A DNA stretch of 64,000 bases from Eremophila alpestris peregrina (Eukaryota; Chordata; Aves; Passeriformes; Alaudidae). Shown here one piece after another: positions 11,811 to 25,927 of this stretch. The stretch lies in NCBI GenBank assembly GCA_009792885.1, contig WMCF01000152.1, forward strand, positions 314,886 to 378,885, given 5' to 3'. Every line of letters begins with the position of its first letter. The first letter of the stretch is position 1. The translations under genes and the position numbers were made by a program. The notes below the pieces were generated by a model. It had not been told where the DNA came from. It saw only the letters and a program-made list of their open reading frames with translations, and made no database searches.

Positions 11811-14800
11811 CGAGATTATCCTTTGGAAATGTGATAGTTCAAAAGTAAATATTAAGTAATAAATTCAGATTGACAGGAAAAAAGTTTTAGTAATAACCAG
11901 TCTTTTTCATATAGGAGTGAAGTTGGTATCATCTGGCATTTTAATTGCAAGGCATGAGTTCATATTTGTGTTTCCAGCCCTTCTCCTGACTCCCAGCCCT
12001 CACTGCCTGGATTGCAGATGTTCCTGCTGTGTCCACATCAGGGATGATGGGAAGAGGCAACAAACGACCTGCAGAAACTGAATTATGGAAAATATGCAAA
12101 CACACATTGTCCTCTGCTCCTCTCCCAAGCACAAGAGGGTTCCTTGTAAGCTGTAATGCCTCCCAGAATTCTAGGGCCGGCAGTGCTGTGGTTGACCCCT
12201 GTCTCCCTGTGTCAGAGGGAGTGGTTCCCAGTGATCTGTTTGGTGTCTCCAGGTGGTAACCCAAAGGTGAAAGGCTCTGGGCTCCTCCCCAGCTGTTGTT
12301 CTGTCAGCGATGCTCAGTGGGGAGCAGTGGGGATGACAGCTGATGTTTTGCTCAGAGGTGGGTGGTTACCCTGAAGTGGGAGAACAGAGGAACAGCTGAA
12401 GGCTGTGTTTGTGTTTGGCACAGCCTGCTCCTACACCCCAACTCTTATTCCTGTGCTCACTGTCAAGCCCTGAGTGTGATATTTTGGCTGCCTTTACCAA
12501 GTATATTCCAGAAAAGCTGTTTGGGTTGTTGTGTGTGTGTGGGGGGGCTGCAGGTCACCCTGTGGCTGTGGGCTGTGACACCCATGGAGCACTCACTTCT
12601 GTGACACCACTTAAACCCCTGCTCCAGGAAGCAGGCACATTCCAGAGGCTGTGCAGTTCGTGTGCTGGGCTTGCTGCACCTGTTGCCATTGTGTAAGCCA
12701 GAGGATGGAGGTGATGGCAAAAGCAGATGGGAGCCTGGCTGTCCCACAGGGAGATGTGGCAGCAGCCAGCTGTGAGTTCCCTCAAGCTTGGATGAGAAGC
12801 CCTGGCTGGGTGTCTGGCTGCCTTGTTTTCAAACAGGCTTTTTCTTTATTTCCCTTGCTGTTCCTTTGTAGTCCTGTTTCATCAAAGAAATCAAAGAGCA
12901 GATTACAGTTCTCTGTTGGGAGAAAGGAAGGGGAGAGGAGACCGTTGCCCAGATCTTCTTTAGAGGTTATCTCAGATGGTTTTCAGATGATGGGAGAAGG
13001 GGAGTGTGCCAAGAAGTTGAATCATACAGTGTCATACCAGAGCCCTGAGCCTTCCAGAATACTTTTGTGTCTCACATAATGCCCACATCTTGGATGCTGA
13101 GCTCTGAAATGTTTCCTCAGTGTTCCTGTGGTGCTTTGATGAGAAAAAGTCTTTTCGAATTACAGGGATTGGTTAGCTGTCCTTTGGAAAAACAAATTCC
13201 AAGTGGTCTTTGTTAACCACTGAATGATAGGGTTTTGTGGCATAAAATAGAAGTTCACTTAGACTGCACATTTTTGTTCTGAAATCGGCAGGAGGAGGAA
13301 ATGCTGATATGGGTGTATACTTGGGAGGAAGATTTATCAAAGGAGCATGCATTCACACACCCTCTCTTTTTTAAAGTTATGGCCAGTAAATGATAGGCTT
13401 CCTTCCCTTGTGTTTTGTCTGCCAAGTAGATTTCTAACAAAATTATTTATATGCACTTCCATTTAAAAAAATATAAAGCATCACCAGGTCAGTATGAGGG
13501 CTCAGCATCCAGGTTAAAGTTAGATTAGAAAACTTCAGGCACAAGCTTTTCCTGAGAGCACAATTTCTCTCCAGGAAGATGCATGAAGTGAATTCCACAT
13601 TTTATTGTGGATAGTTTGCCTATCAGTTTCTTCCTGCTTGTTTTAACTGCATTGATTGCAGTGGATGCTCCTTGCTGTTGGCTGGCTCAGCTCTGTAACT
13701 TCCATGATTTTTATGGCTTTTTGGCTGCTTCTACTTGAATAAGGCTCATGGTGACAATGGCAGTAGAATTGGTTGTCATTCTCCACTGCCTTGCAGCATG
13801 GACAGGTCTTCTGCCTTCTCCATCCTCACAGCTAGGAGTTAGGAGTTATTAGTCAGAATTGTGAGTTAAAGCTACTTTTTAAAAAAATACAAGCAAACAT
13901 GGAAAAATGCATGTTATCCAACCTGCAATCCTAAAATCCTAGATACTGAGGGAAGTATTTTCCCCTCACCGAGCAAAAATATATGTAGAAATACCAGACT
14001 TATGCTATTTACATGGCTGAACTTGCCAAGACAGTCAGGATGTAAGTTTTCAACCAAATGAACGTGTTTATGTGTGCCTGCACAGCCTTTCTGCATCGGG
14101 GACATGCTTCCTGTTTGCTTCTCTGTGTTCCTCCTAAAATTAGTTTCTTTATGACAGTTGATACAATTGGGTACTTCTAGATAAAATAGTCTGAGTAAAG
14201 GGCAATAAATGTTACTGATCTTAGTCTTCCTGTCAGTCTGAGTGATGCTGGTGGTGATTAGTTAGTACCACTTGTTTTAATTGGTGGTGTTCAAGCTGTA
14301 AAAACCAAGGACGTGCTGAAACCATCAGTGACCAAACCATCTCCTCAAAGGCTTGGTTTGTACCTGGGTTGAGTGAGCTGTAACTGGGGAGAAATGTTTC
14401 TCTTCTTCGTTCCCAATCTTTAAGTTTTGTTTAAAACCCTACATCTTTGGGTACTTCAGTACTCTGTTTTAACATCCCTTCCCCCCCCACCTTGGAAAAA
14501 AGAGAAGTGCAGGAAAAGCTGGTGAAAACGGGCTGAGATGGGCAGGAGCCCCAGGGATATTCAGGTGGGATCCAGCTGTGCTCTGCTGTGCTGCAGCAGG
14601 AGCAGCAGAGGGAGCACAAGCTAACACATCACTCCTTTACCAAGGGCCGTGCTGTCATCACTGATGGCATTGTGCTCGATGGATGAACATCAAGAATGAA
14701 AAGAAAAAACTCCCCCAGCCTAGCGAGCTTGCCATGGGATAGGAGGATAATATCCCCTATATTAAATCCGGAGGGGTAGCAAATGGAAATGTATCCTGTT

Positions 14801-15906
14801 ACAGCTTCTGTTTTAGATTTTCTGCTCTCTGTGAAGCTCCAGGTTGCATGATGTCAGTGCAGCTTCATGCCAGGCTGCAGCCAAGGGAAGATGGATGCTG
14901 TGTGGTTTAGGAGGGCTGTGGTGCCATCCTGCCTGGTGGTGTTCTCCTGACAGACCTGAAGCAGCTGATGAATAATTTCAGGTATTGGAAAGGAAAACAG
15001 AGATGGCAAACAACTGGCTGAGTTGTCTTTGGTGGGTGAGATCAGAGCCATGAGCTGGTCAGGTTCTTTCAGCACACTGAAGCCTGGCCTGGCCTCCAGG
15101 CAGGATTTAAGGCAGAGCTCCATTTTCGTTGTTTACAGTCATGCACAAAATTTAAATATCTTTTCCGTGGAGTCCGTTGTGTCCTTTCAGACCTGGGCAG
15201 TGTGGGCTCTCTTTGTCCATGCAGTCCTTGCCATCCTGCCGGGGCTTTCAGAGGGGATTGTCATCAGCAGTGTCACCAACTCTTATTTGTCACTGCTGTT
15301 TTAACCCTTAGGCGTGCAGTTGTGTCAGTTGTTTTCCCCATAATCAAAACTTTGGACAGCACTGGTTTTCCTCCTGCCAGTTCCCAAAGCAAAGTCCCAA
15401 ATAAGGTCAAAGAGGAGAGATATGTTATTTATTTTCCCCTCTGGGAGTTTTCATAAACCAAATGCAAGCATTAGTTTTTTTCCCTTTAGATTAGAAATTG
15501 CCAATAGCAAATCTTTGCTTTGTTGAGTTATTCAGTAGAAGTAAAGGTTACTGAAATGTGCACAGAGAGATGGCTGGAGACCCAGAGCAATAACTTCAAA
15601 AAGCCCTGGCAGTGCTGGGGGCTGGAGCCATTTTTGGTCTCAGAGAACAGAGTTGTCTTTGTGCAGATAAGATAAAAGCAGTGGTGTGCTCGGACAAATT
15701 CACCCTTTGCACCTTGCTGTTTTATTCAGCATTCTGCTTTGTTTCTGAGGCCACTGCTGAGTGCACACTGCTGCCAGCAATGCACAGGTTATCTGGGCAG
15801 GTCAGGCAGCAGGGGCATTGTTTTCCAGGGACACTTATCTAACACACAGCTGCTCAGAAGCTGGATGCACAGCTGGTGGCCTTCATAGTATTCATTACCT
15901 GTGAAA

Positions 15907-15986
15907 TTAATTACCAGCTCTATAGATCTTAAATGTGTAAAAATCACTAATTTAATTACCAGCTTCATAGATTGTTTAATGTGTAA
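15907..15986. repeat. Imperfect direct duplication of about 35 bp
   Basis: The segment at 15907-15940 begins TTAATTACCAGCT, contains ATAGAT and ends AATGTGTAA. It recurs at 15952-15986 with a few substitutions and an indel. The copies are offset by 45 bases, so a tandem unit of about 45 bp was duplicated and then diverged. Confidence 0.75.
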
Positions 15987-17927
15987 CTTCCTTGAGAGCT
16001 ACTTGTAAGTATCTTTTGGAAGTAGCTGTTTATTCTCCTAAGTATTGATTTTTGGGTTTCGGGGTAGCTTCCCCATCTCATTCATAGTTCTCCCATGAAT
16101 CTCCAGAGGGATCAAGTGGGCTGTGAACATGTAAACTGCTCTTCCCAAATTTCTGTGGGGTTCTCTGTGGTCTTCTGTTGCCCAACAGGAGCCCATCTGC
16201 CATGGCCATGAGGAGGGGATTAGTCAATGAACAGCATCAGGCTGATGTCCAGCCTGATCCCTGGCTTTGGCAGGCTCCTCTGCTTACTGAAACGTGTCTC
16301 TGAGATAGCTCATCTTTTCTAAAAGGCTACTTACCTCCAACACGCGTAGGAAAACCTTGCCTGGTTTTGTTCATGCCAGTTGTTTTCCTTGTCTCATCAT
16401 GGGTTAGAACACGGCAAGATCCAGTTACAGACTCATTTGTGTTAAGAATCTACTTAGAAAAACATTCAAAGTCCTGGTGCGAGGCCTCTGGCATTGAATA
16501 TCTGCTACAAAACATGGTGCCCTGTTGTAGTCTGTGTTTTCACATGACTCATTTTCATTTACCCAGAAGCAGGGAAGTAAAGATCAGAAGCCACAAATTG
16601 ACATCACCACGGCCTTTGCTGTTGCCAGCCATTGGTAGAAAGGTGACTTTATCCAGTGTTGGTACTTCACCCATAATATCTTAAACACAGTAGTTTTAGG
16701 GAAAGCATCCAGATGCTGATATTGGGGAGGTAGATTTTATTTCTCTCCTTTATAATGATGTTGGCTGTATGAATCTAATTTGTCATGACTTGGTTTAGCT
16801 TTAGCCAGCTGTTTTTTATTGAAGAGCTGATCTTGTTTCACCAGCAGGAGAGCTCAGAAGTGAGAGAAGTAGCACCCAAAGAGCAGAATTCTAGCATCAT
16901 CCAGCACTGGCTGGTTTTGCTTCTAACCTTTCCTGTTTGTTTAATGTAGGAGCTGGAGATTAATCTGTGGCATTTTTGTGTGAGTGAGCTGTGAAGGTAG
17001 TTCTGTTCACATGTGCTTCTGTCTTACCAATATCCTGTGTGGGGAGAGAAAAATGGACATTTGCAACAGAAAACCACTGTAATTTGTGACCTCAGTTATT
17101 TTTTATTGAGGTAGACAGCATTATATGAGTATACCCACCTGTGCAGATGTTAAAAAAAAAAAACTCTGGGCTTTGGGACTGGATTTACACAGACGTTTTT
17201 GCAATTGAAAGACCTCTCTGTAAATAACGAGGGAATGACAATTGGGTTTGTCACTTCTCCTTTCTTTTCATTTTCCGTTTTCCTGCCCTGAGGAGCAGGG
17301 GTTGGCCTCTGGGGCTCAGCTCATGGGCAGTGTTTGGCAGTGTCCCCCCCTGGTGCTGCTCACTGCTGGTAAGTACTGGGACCTGTGGCAAGAAACAGCA
17401 AGGAACTGAACAATTGTGCACCTGGCAGATCCATTTGTTCCTTCCCTTAGATCCAGGGAGAGTTTGCTTTGCCCTAATCCAGTGTTCAGTTAGTAAATTC
17501 TGCTGAGGCATTGATCCTGCTTCCAAAATTGTTCTCCTGGGTCTTGGGGGAAATCAGGATGAGAGCAGGACTGCTTGATCTATCAGAGCAGCACTTGAAA
17601 CAGCACACACCGTGTCATTTGAAAGGAAAAAGAGTGATGTAAGAAGCTAGAAGCCTGTTTTGTCTCCAGGAGGGCTGGTAGGAGGTGGTTCTCTGCACAA
17701 TTGGTGGAGCTGCACAGCAGAGCTCCCCACCAAAAAGCATTGTGCGTGCTGGAAGTCAAGGTGGGTTCAAGGGAACGTTGGACAATGTATAGAAACCACA
17801 TCCTGCTCAAGAAATCCTTGAACTGAGAATGGCTGGGAGCTGGGAAGTGTGTGTGTGGGGGGATTTATTCTTGTATGTGTCCCAGTGCTTATTTTATTTC
17901 CATGGTTTTACACTTGCCTTTTCACTC

Positions 17928-18035
17928 AGAATTAGAGAATCACAAAATCATTTCAGTTGAAAGAGATCTTCAAGATCACAGGGTCCAACCATTAACCCAG
18001 CACTGCCATGTCCAAACAAGACCCAAACCCCTGCA
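17928..18035 (-). mobile_element. CR1 LINE 3'-end fragment, antisense
   Basis: The series ATCATTTCAGTTGAAAGA, GATCTTCAAGATCA, GGTCCAACCATTAACCCAG and CACTGCCATGTCC matches the reverse complement of a CR1 3' end. The subfamily carries the ATTAACCCAGCACTGCC phrase rather than the CCCCCTGCCATGGGCAGG phrase, so it is a different subfamily from the other copies here. Only about 100 bases survive. Confidence 0.88.
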
Positions 18036-20590
18036 ATATGATATATTTTACTTAATTTTTTTTCTATGCATGCTTTTCTTCAATTCTTTCATGAAATGAT
18101 AGTGAAGTTGGGCTCTTCTTACTGCCCTGGTGAAGGCCTGAGCAGGTAGCCCTTTGGTCTGACTAAGTGTGAGCATTCTCATGGTGCTGAGTAAAAGCAA
18201 TGAAAGAATGACTTCTGCAGCTCCTTCTCTTTATTGGACTGCAAAACAAATGTTATTCTGGGCTTGGAGCACCAAGGGAGGGATTGCTTGGTCAGTTGGA
18301 CGACTTTTTAATGGCAAAGCTACTGATGCTTTGAAAAGACATGTCCAGGGAGTTTGTAAAACAGTTCTTAGCATATATATTTCTCAGAGTGCTTACAGAA
18401 GTGCCTGTCTGGGATCCCACAGGTACAGCTGATCCTCTTTTTGGGCACGGGGATGAACCAGCTAGCTGATTTCCACATTTTTCCAGTCTGAAGTCTTTTG
18501 TGTTTGTAATGCAGGACAGAAGGCCTTGGCATGGCTTTGAGGACTGCTAATCCTAGCAGGGTTGGATAACTCAGACATACTTCAATTTTAGGCCAAGCCA
18601 AGCCATGGTATAGTACAATTAATAAATTGCAATTCAAGCTGCAGTGCCCTAAAATAGGAACAAATGTGTTCTGAGCTGGAAAATCAATTAGGGTGTTTAC
18701 AAATGAATTGCTGTCAATTGGAGGAGGGTTTTTTTTGTAGTGGGTTACCTTTCTCCCCATTAATAACTGTGAGTCCTAGAAACCTTCTAGATAGGTTTAA
18801 AACAAATAAAGACAAGATGTTTTTTCCCCCCTCTTTTCCAGCAGATTGGAAAAGAAGGAATGGCTTGCTTCCAACCACTTGTGCTTCTCTAGCCAAGACT
18901 TACCTGGGATATTCTGGTGGTCTGCTCAGGCAGATGCAGCCCAGGGCATTGCATTGTTCTGGCAGGAGCACGGGCTGCCAAAAATAATACTGAGCTGGGG
19001 TTTCAGGTTCATTCCTCATCCACTGCTGCTTTCTTGGTGTGCATCCCTTTTTCAGTCCAGAGGATGTGTTTCAGAGTCTCAGGAAGGGCAGTGTTTTTCT
19101 GAATCCCCTGGGTTCATTTCTGAATTTTTTTTTATTATTATTTTTGGGGCCATAATTTCGGTTAATAATGAAAGCTGGGGGGCAGCTTCCATCTTTTGCT
19201 CTCCTTTTGGTATAAGAATATTAGACCAATGCGTAGGTCATTGTGTCAATATTGCTTTTTAAAGCATGTGTTTTGAAAATACCTTCAGGTGTGTATACAT
19301 ACATTAGGGAAAGACAGCAAACAGGTTCAAACCCCACAAAGGAAAAAGCGCAACCAAACCTGAGATATTACTCCTATTAATATCAGGTTATTCTTTTTAA
19401 AATCTAAAAAGTTATTCTTTTTAAATGGTATTTTGGTGTGTTTCTTTGATTAGAAGTTGAAGAAGCTATCTTCCATCATGTACTCTGTCACCTAAATAGG
19501 GTTAATAATTTCAGTCTTAAGAAATGATTTGTATTTTTGTGAATGTTTTGTCACATGATGTAACTGAGACTTGAAATCCTAATGTCCTTTACAGGTGGCA
19601 TGCCAAAACAGATGATTAATGTTCTCTGAACTTTACAGATGATAATATGTCTACCAGAGACAGATTTCATCAAGAGAGTGAAAGGGGTAATTAGAATGAA
19701 GGACAGCCTTGCAGAAAGGGGAGACATTTGTTATTAAGAGCCCTATAAAAATATTTCCTTCTGTAAACACAGCTGCTGTATGAAATGTTATTTTAAAATA
19801 TATTGTGAGTGCCACATAAATGTCTAATTGACAGCTGAGATACTGCAGAATGTAATCTGTGCATGAGGGTCAGGAGAAGAAAGCCATAATTCAATGACGA
19901 GCCTTTCTTTTGACACAGTAGTCACAAATCCAGACTTTGGATGATATTTAGCTTTTCTTATGGGACTGAAGTTGTCCAGGATGTGCCTCCTGCCTGTGAT
20001 GCTGGTTTGAGCTCCATCAGGAGCCTGGTTGAACCCTCTGATGGCTGTTTGTGGAGGGCAGCAGGGCAGTGTCTCCCTGCATTTTTCCCTTCCCAGCCTG
20101 GCACAGCCACCTTCAGTCGGCCGTGTGTAGATGGCAGCATTTACCTGCTGTGCTTTCCTCCCCAAAGCCCTCAGGTAATGATAGGGATGATCAGTGCTGC
20201 AAAAAGGAGTCTCTCAGAAAAGGAAGTTGGCTTTTTGGGCTGACAAAACCAAGGCAGTGCTGGGTGTGGGTGGGTCCTAGTGAGAAGCACTGCTCTTGGC
20301 CCCTGCCTCTGGGCCATCATACTGGAAATGGGGATTTTCCTTTCCCCAGAAACAGCATTCCTGTTTGTTGGGGTGCCATCTCAATCTCATTGTTTTTCAC
20401 AGTGAAAAATCTGTGTGAGTGCCCTCCAAACTGCTTTTGCCTATTTGAAATTTGCCTTGGCCTGCTTCCTCATTATTCAAGCTTAACTTGAATAAAAAAA
20501 AAGTGAGGCATGCATAAATTCTTACATGTCTCTGGATTTTTTCTTATTTATTTAACATCTTTTAAGTAATTGTGTGCATAAGGATTAGAT

Positions 20591-20609
20591 CCCCCCCACC
20601 CCCCCCCTA
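20591..20609. repeat. C8-A-C9 tract
   Basis: Two C runs separated by one A lie in AT-rich intron. The complementary strand has two long G runs. No other feature is attached. Confidence 0.75.
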
Positions 20610-23600
20610 AAATAATCTCTCTTGCCATGAAGTCCAGCTTTTCAACAATTAAGATACAGTTTTTGGAAAGTAAACACTGCATGGCACAGAATTTGAATGC
20701 AGCACAAGGCTGCCTTTTTTCATTTTGCAGCACTGGGTAAAGTTAAGGAGAATTTTCAAATTTTGTTGCTCTTTTCTTTTGACCTGGCCTATCCCCCCCC
20801 TCTGAACATGCTTATAATGCATTGAACTATTATTATTCAGTATTCTACCTTCTGTAAACTCAGATTTAGATTGTACTGTACAGACTGCCTCTGCCCCAAG
20901 GAGTCAGCAGTACAAATGAAATCAGAGCAGAGTGCATTGAGGAAAGCAGAAAGGAAATACCTAAGATTGGGGGAAAAAAAAAAAGAAAGTAAGTTGAAGA
21001 TTTTTCTGTTGTTGACTCATATTTCTGGCCATTATATTAAATATAAAATAAGATGAGAGCAAAAACAATACCTGGAAACTCCACGGTGTCCAAGAGTAGG
21101 AGAAATCTCTCTGTGCAGGGTTTTAGTGTTATAAGATTTTTGTAAGAGCCCATGACTTTGCAAGTTCTGTTGCCATAAGGATTGGCAGTGAAGCAGAGTA
21201 AAGCAATAAAAGGGCAAGGCGGGGAGCCAGATACTTCTGTTTGTAATTGTGGTGCTGATGTGCAGAGCAGCAGGAAGAGCAAATCAAATGCAGATGGTTT
21301 CTGTATGGAGGCCTGGCTCTTTATTGGTGATAGTGCTCAAGGTGGTGGTGGTATTCTCCTACCCCTGGAAGAAGGCTTGCAGGATTGCAGGAGAGTGTCC
21401 TGCACGTCGTGGATGGTGCTGAGCTGCAGCCTGAAGCTTCACCTTGGTTATCCTGTTTTCTCTCTGAGGTCTCTGCCGGGTCTCACCAACCCCTAGCAAT
21501 CACTGCTCACCCAAAATGCTTCCTGAGCTGCTGTGGTGTCCACAGAGGGCAGGTTGGGAGGAGCCCACACGTTTTCCAGCCTGCAGGCAGGACCTCATGT
21601 GCCTTCAGTGTACCTGGCAGTGACTTCTCCTGCTCTTTCCTAGACTGTCCTTCCTCCCAGCCCTGCAGCACTTCCTCCTGGGTGCTGACTTGGGCTGGTT
21701 TTATTACTGTGTAAGCCCTCTGGCTTTTAGACAGTTTAGTTCCTTTCTTTTTGTGCTTTAAGGCTGCTATAATATTATTTCTCCCCATCTTCATTTTTGA
21801 GACTCAGTCCCACCTCTTTCAATATCCTTTTGTGGGTCATGATCAGTGACTGTAGTAATCATTGCTCCTCTTTTCCCAGAGTTTTCCCTTGCCTCCACAC
21901 AGTTGCTGGGTTACTGCACTGGAATTTGCCCCAGGGGCTGGAGCTGAGGTGAGCCTGTGAGCAGAAGGCTTTTCTCTGGGTGCTCCTGGTCAATGCTGTG
22001 GCATGTGGCTGCCCTGTCCTACATCTGGGGCGTGTGTTCAGATGAGAAGAGCCCCCTCTCACAGAGAGATGTGACATCTGTGCCTCTTCCCCTGTGGCAA
22101 GGGCTTGTTGCTCCCTGGCTGCAGGAAATTAGGTCTGCTGTGCACAGTTGGCTGGTTTTTACCTCCTGGTGGTCTCCTGGGTGCCTGTGAAGCCTTTCCT
22201 TGGCTGCCTAGGTGGTGCCCCGCTCCTTTTGTGCTCCTCAAGGGAAAAGAAAGCCTGCAGAAGGGACACATTAAACAGCTCCTACCTCCCTTGTCAGGAG
22301 CCTGGGTTGGAAGGTGGCTTGTAAAACATCAGAATCATTAACTGTGCCTCGCCCACGGTGCTGCCTGCCTGCTCAGGAGGGGTACTGCACAGAAGAGCAA
22401 TAAAAGCCATGAGGAGACTGCAGGTAAAGAATCAAGCCTGTGGGAGGTTAGTTAATGTTTCAGTGGTTAGAAGACAGATGCTTCCCTGGTTTGCCTTACT
22501 TAGATACAGAGAGAGACAGCTATTAACAGCAGGGGCATCAAAGTGGCAAGGTTAAGGGAAGGAAACGGGCTGGGTTTTGGAAAAGTGTGCCTTCTGTGGC
22601 ACTAGCACTGCAGGAGGGGATGAACTGTGGGGGGTGTTGGGAATGACAGCTCAGGTGACCTGTTCTCCTCCTTTCCCTAAGGAAGTGTCAGACCTTTCAA
22701 ATCCCACAGCACCACCAGGTGAATACTCTGCCAAGGAAAGTCATTTTAGGCTCCTCATAAATTATTCATATTTAATTCGTGCTTTTACATTAATACACCC
22801 ACAATCATGGTAGCTCAACCCATTTATAACCACAAACAAGGGGAGGGACCCCAGAAGTGCTCTTGTTGGCATACACTGGCACGTGGAGGTTGCCCAAATG
22901 TCACTGCAGCTTCAGTAGGACAGGAGAGCACAGACTGCACATCTGTGAAAACATTTGGGCCTCTTCCACTTGGGTCTCGTGTATTTGGCAGAACTGAGGC
23001 TGACACAGAGATAAAAGCCTTTGTTTGCCTGGAATAATCTCAGTGGGCACTTGGGAGAGGGAGCAGCTGTTCCCAGAGGGTGCAGCTCTGTACAGTGCTA
23101 GGAGCAGAAAATAAAGAGGTGGTCTCTATTAAATATTGAAATCTTTTTACCTTGTATTTGAAATCGTCTTTCTAAGACTTTAAAGATATTCAGTAGCTTT
23201 GAGGTATGTCCCATTTTGAATTCCCACTGAAATTGCTTGCCCATCCCTCCTACTGAGATCCCCCAGGAACTGGTCAAGGCTTCATCTCAACTAAGTATTA
23301 GTGTGGCACTTTCAGAAACCTTCTTCCTAAAATACCAGGGAGGGTTGATGCTGGCTGCTCTCTTTGTTCTAAAATGTGGTGCTTTGCTTGTCCTGACTGT
23401 TTTGTTTTGAGGAGACTTTTACTAAAATACATTTAACAGAACATTTTTATTGAAGTCTTTGTTTGTAAAACACAATTGCCAGACAATGAATTCTTATGAT
23501 GAAGCCTGTCCCATGGAGTTTATTCCTTTTGCTAATTCCTGGAAGGCAGCTCTTCAGTTTCACACAAACCATTTTGTACTTGAAAACATAAAACCCCCGC

Positions 23601-25847
23601 ACACACATACTTTTAAAACTGAGCTTTTCTCCAGTGGTTCATTAGCTTAGTCACAGCAGTGTGTTCATATCCACTATGTGAATTTAATGTTTTGAGGGGT
23701 TTGGGGTTTTTTTTTGGTTTTTGCTTGGCTTGAAGCTGTGAGATGCTATCTGGTGATAGGTTTGAGGTTATTGTTGACAGTGCTGAGCAGCTGTACACAA
23801 GCAGATGCAAAGGCTTAAGAGCAGATGCCATAATTACAGAATTACAGATGTACTCATTAATTCTTGTTTTTAAATTTGCCTCTTTTCAAATGGTACTCTC
23901 TGAGTGCCAGGTGTATTTCCCAAAAGTGTCTGCTGAGGATGGCTCACTCCAAAGCACAGCCCTCCACACAATGAAATTTAAGGCTGGATCTGGTAGTAAA
24001 TGCAGTAATAACCTGATTTTTTTTCCCCTGTGTGTCAGCTCTGTGTCAGTTATCTAGGTTACTGGAGCATTTGGCACTCGGCGAGCATTAGCTGGCCCTG
24101 TGCCAAGTCAGACACACAACTTGGGTTGCTGTGGTGCCTGAGCTGCACAAATCAGCTGCTTTTCAGGCCCACAGGAAGAAAAACTTGACAATTGGAGTGG
24201 TTAGTCACCTTTCCTCAGTCACATTCGAGGGGAACAAGATGCTGTCATGGCCATTGTGTAGAGTTTACACAGCTCCAAGGGGCATGGGGTGAGAGCAACA
24301 GAAATCTTTTCAGCTGGCATCATTCTGGTGCATGGTTGCTGTTTTGTTTTTTTGTAGCAGATGACTCCCATAATGGACCCCTTTCTGGCACAGTTACTGC
24401 AGTCAGTAGGATTTACAGCAGCAGGATTTTTGATGTAAGTTAATTATGATTTCAATACCAGGAAATAAGCTCAAGTTTAGAATAATAATTGAAAAAAAAA
24501 ATCAAAGTGCTGCACTGGTGCTGTGTAGTCTGATGCTATTATTTGTCAAACTGATTATCGAATATGTGGTGTTAATTGAGTTAGCCTTAATGAGATGCAC
24601 ACATGGCTGTACCCAAAAACCAGAGGAGCTGGGCTGTCCCTGTACATAAATTAGAACATTTGATGGGCTGCAATGATGTAAGTGTGGTACAGGAAGCTTG
24701 GTTGTACTGCTGAGGTCCATGGCTGTATAGTATAAAAATTAGTGCAGAATTTGATGTTCCTTGTTGTTTCATGGTGATTTTATTAGTTCAGCAACGTATT
24801 TATAATAATGTAGCTGTGTATTAAATTAAAGAGCCACAAGTACTGGTGATCATGATTTGCAGCACACTTTCTAAACCTGCAAAGTACAAAGTTAAAAAAA
24901 ACCCAAACATACACTAAGCCCAAGAACTGAAAGTTTCATGCTTGTACTGAAACACAGTGAATAAATATGATTTTGGAGCTACTTGCATATTTTTAGTAAC
25001 CTTCTGTGCAAAGAAAATAGTGATAGTGTACTTTTTCAGCTGCTTTTTAATGCTGTTCTGACATCTGTGGTGTTTTACCAGGGGCTCCTAGATAGGAAAA
25101 GACTTTTGTCTGACATAAATGGAAAAAGGATGTCTTCATAAATGTCAAACGACTTTAGGTCAGGGGAAGGTTGTTTTGGGAGCCCTTCTTGCATTTTTGC
25201 TGGTTATTAGGCACACCTTCATCAGCCCGAAAAGTAAGGAATGGATTGAGGCAGCAGGTAGGGATTTACTAGAGGTGATCCAAGAGGTGCTTACATGTCC
25301 TGGGTATGGAATGTCCAGGAGACCCCGAAACACTGAAGAAATGTTGGAGCATTTGGGCCCCTCTGGCACATTCAGGGTCACCTCTGCTTGGTTTCACCCC
25401 TCCAAGCTCTGCTGTTGGTCTGGGCTTGGAAAGTTGTATTGGGAGGCTCATTCTGCTTCGTAAGGTTTTTCTTTTTTATTTTTATTTTGCTTTTGCTGGT
25501 TTTTCTCTGAGGGCTAAGCTGGGAGAAGCTGTAGAGTATGATTATCAAAGGCCTCAGTTTGTACTGCTCTCTGAAGTCAGCAGTCTGTGGGGGAAATGAG
25601 GGGGCTTTTGCCCAGCCTGGCTCCCTCCAGCTGTGGGCCAGAGCCTGTTTGCAGTGAGGGCTTTGTGGGCAGGATGGGTCTGGGGAGGAGAGGGGGGCTC
25701 TGTAGCTCAGACATGGCCACAGCAAGGCCATTGGGAGCTGCTCTGCCATCCAAGCAAAACACTGATATCAAGCCCAGAGAAACAAAAGGATTCCCTGTGC
25801 TTTTGCTGCCCCATACACCAGGATGACAGAGCTGCATAGAAAGTGAA

Positions 25848-25927
25848 CCACAGGATGGTTTGGGTGGGAAGGGACCATGGAGATCATGGGCAGGGACACC
25901 TTCCACTGCACCAGGTTGCTCAGAGTT
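25848..25927 (-). mobile_element. CR1 LINE 3'-end fragment with internal deletion, antisense
   Basis: GGATGGTTTGGGTGGGAAGG, then GACCATGGAGATCATGGGCA, then GGGACACCTTCCACTGCACC and AGGTTGCTCAGAG follow the avian CR1 3' end in reverse complement. About 20 bases usually present between GATCAT and GGGCAGG (the GTTCCAACCCCC phrase) are missing, which indicates a deletion. The fragment is about 80 bases long. Confidence 0.88.

Noticed and set aside
12029..13079. Many overlapping frames up to 142 codons
   Set aside because: There is no domain, no conserved motif, and frames occur on both strands. This is typical noncoding background.
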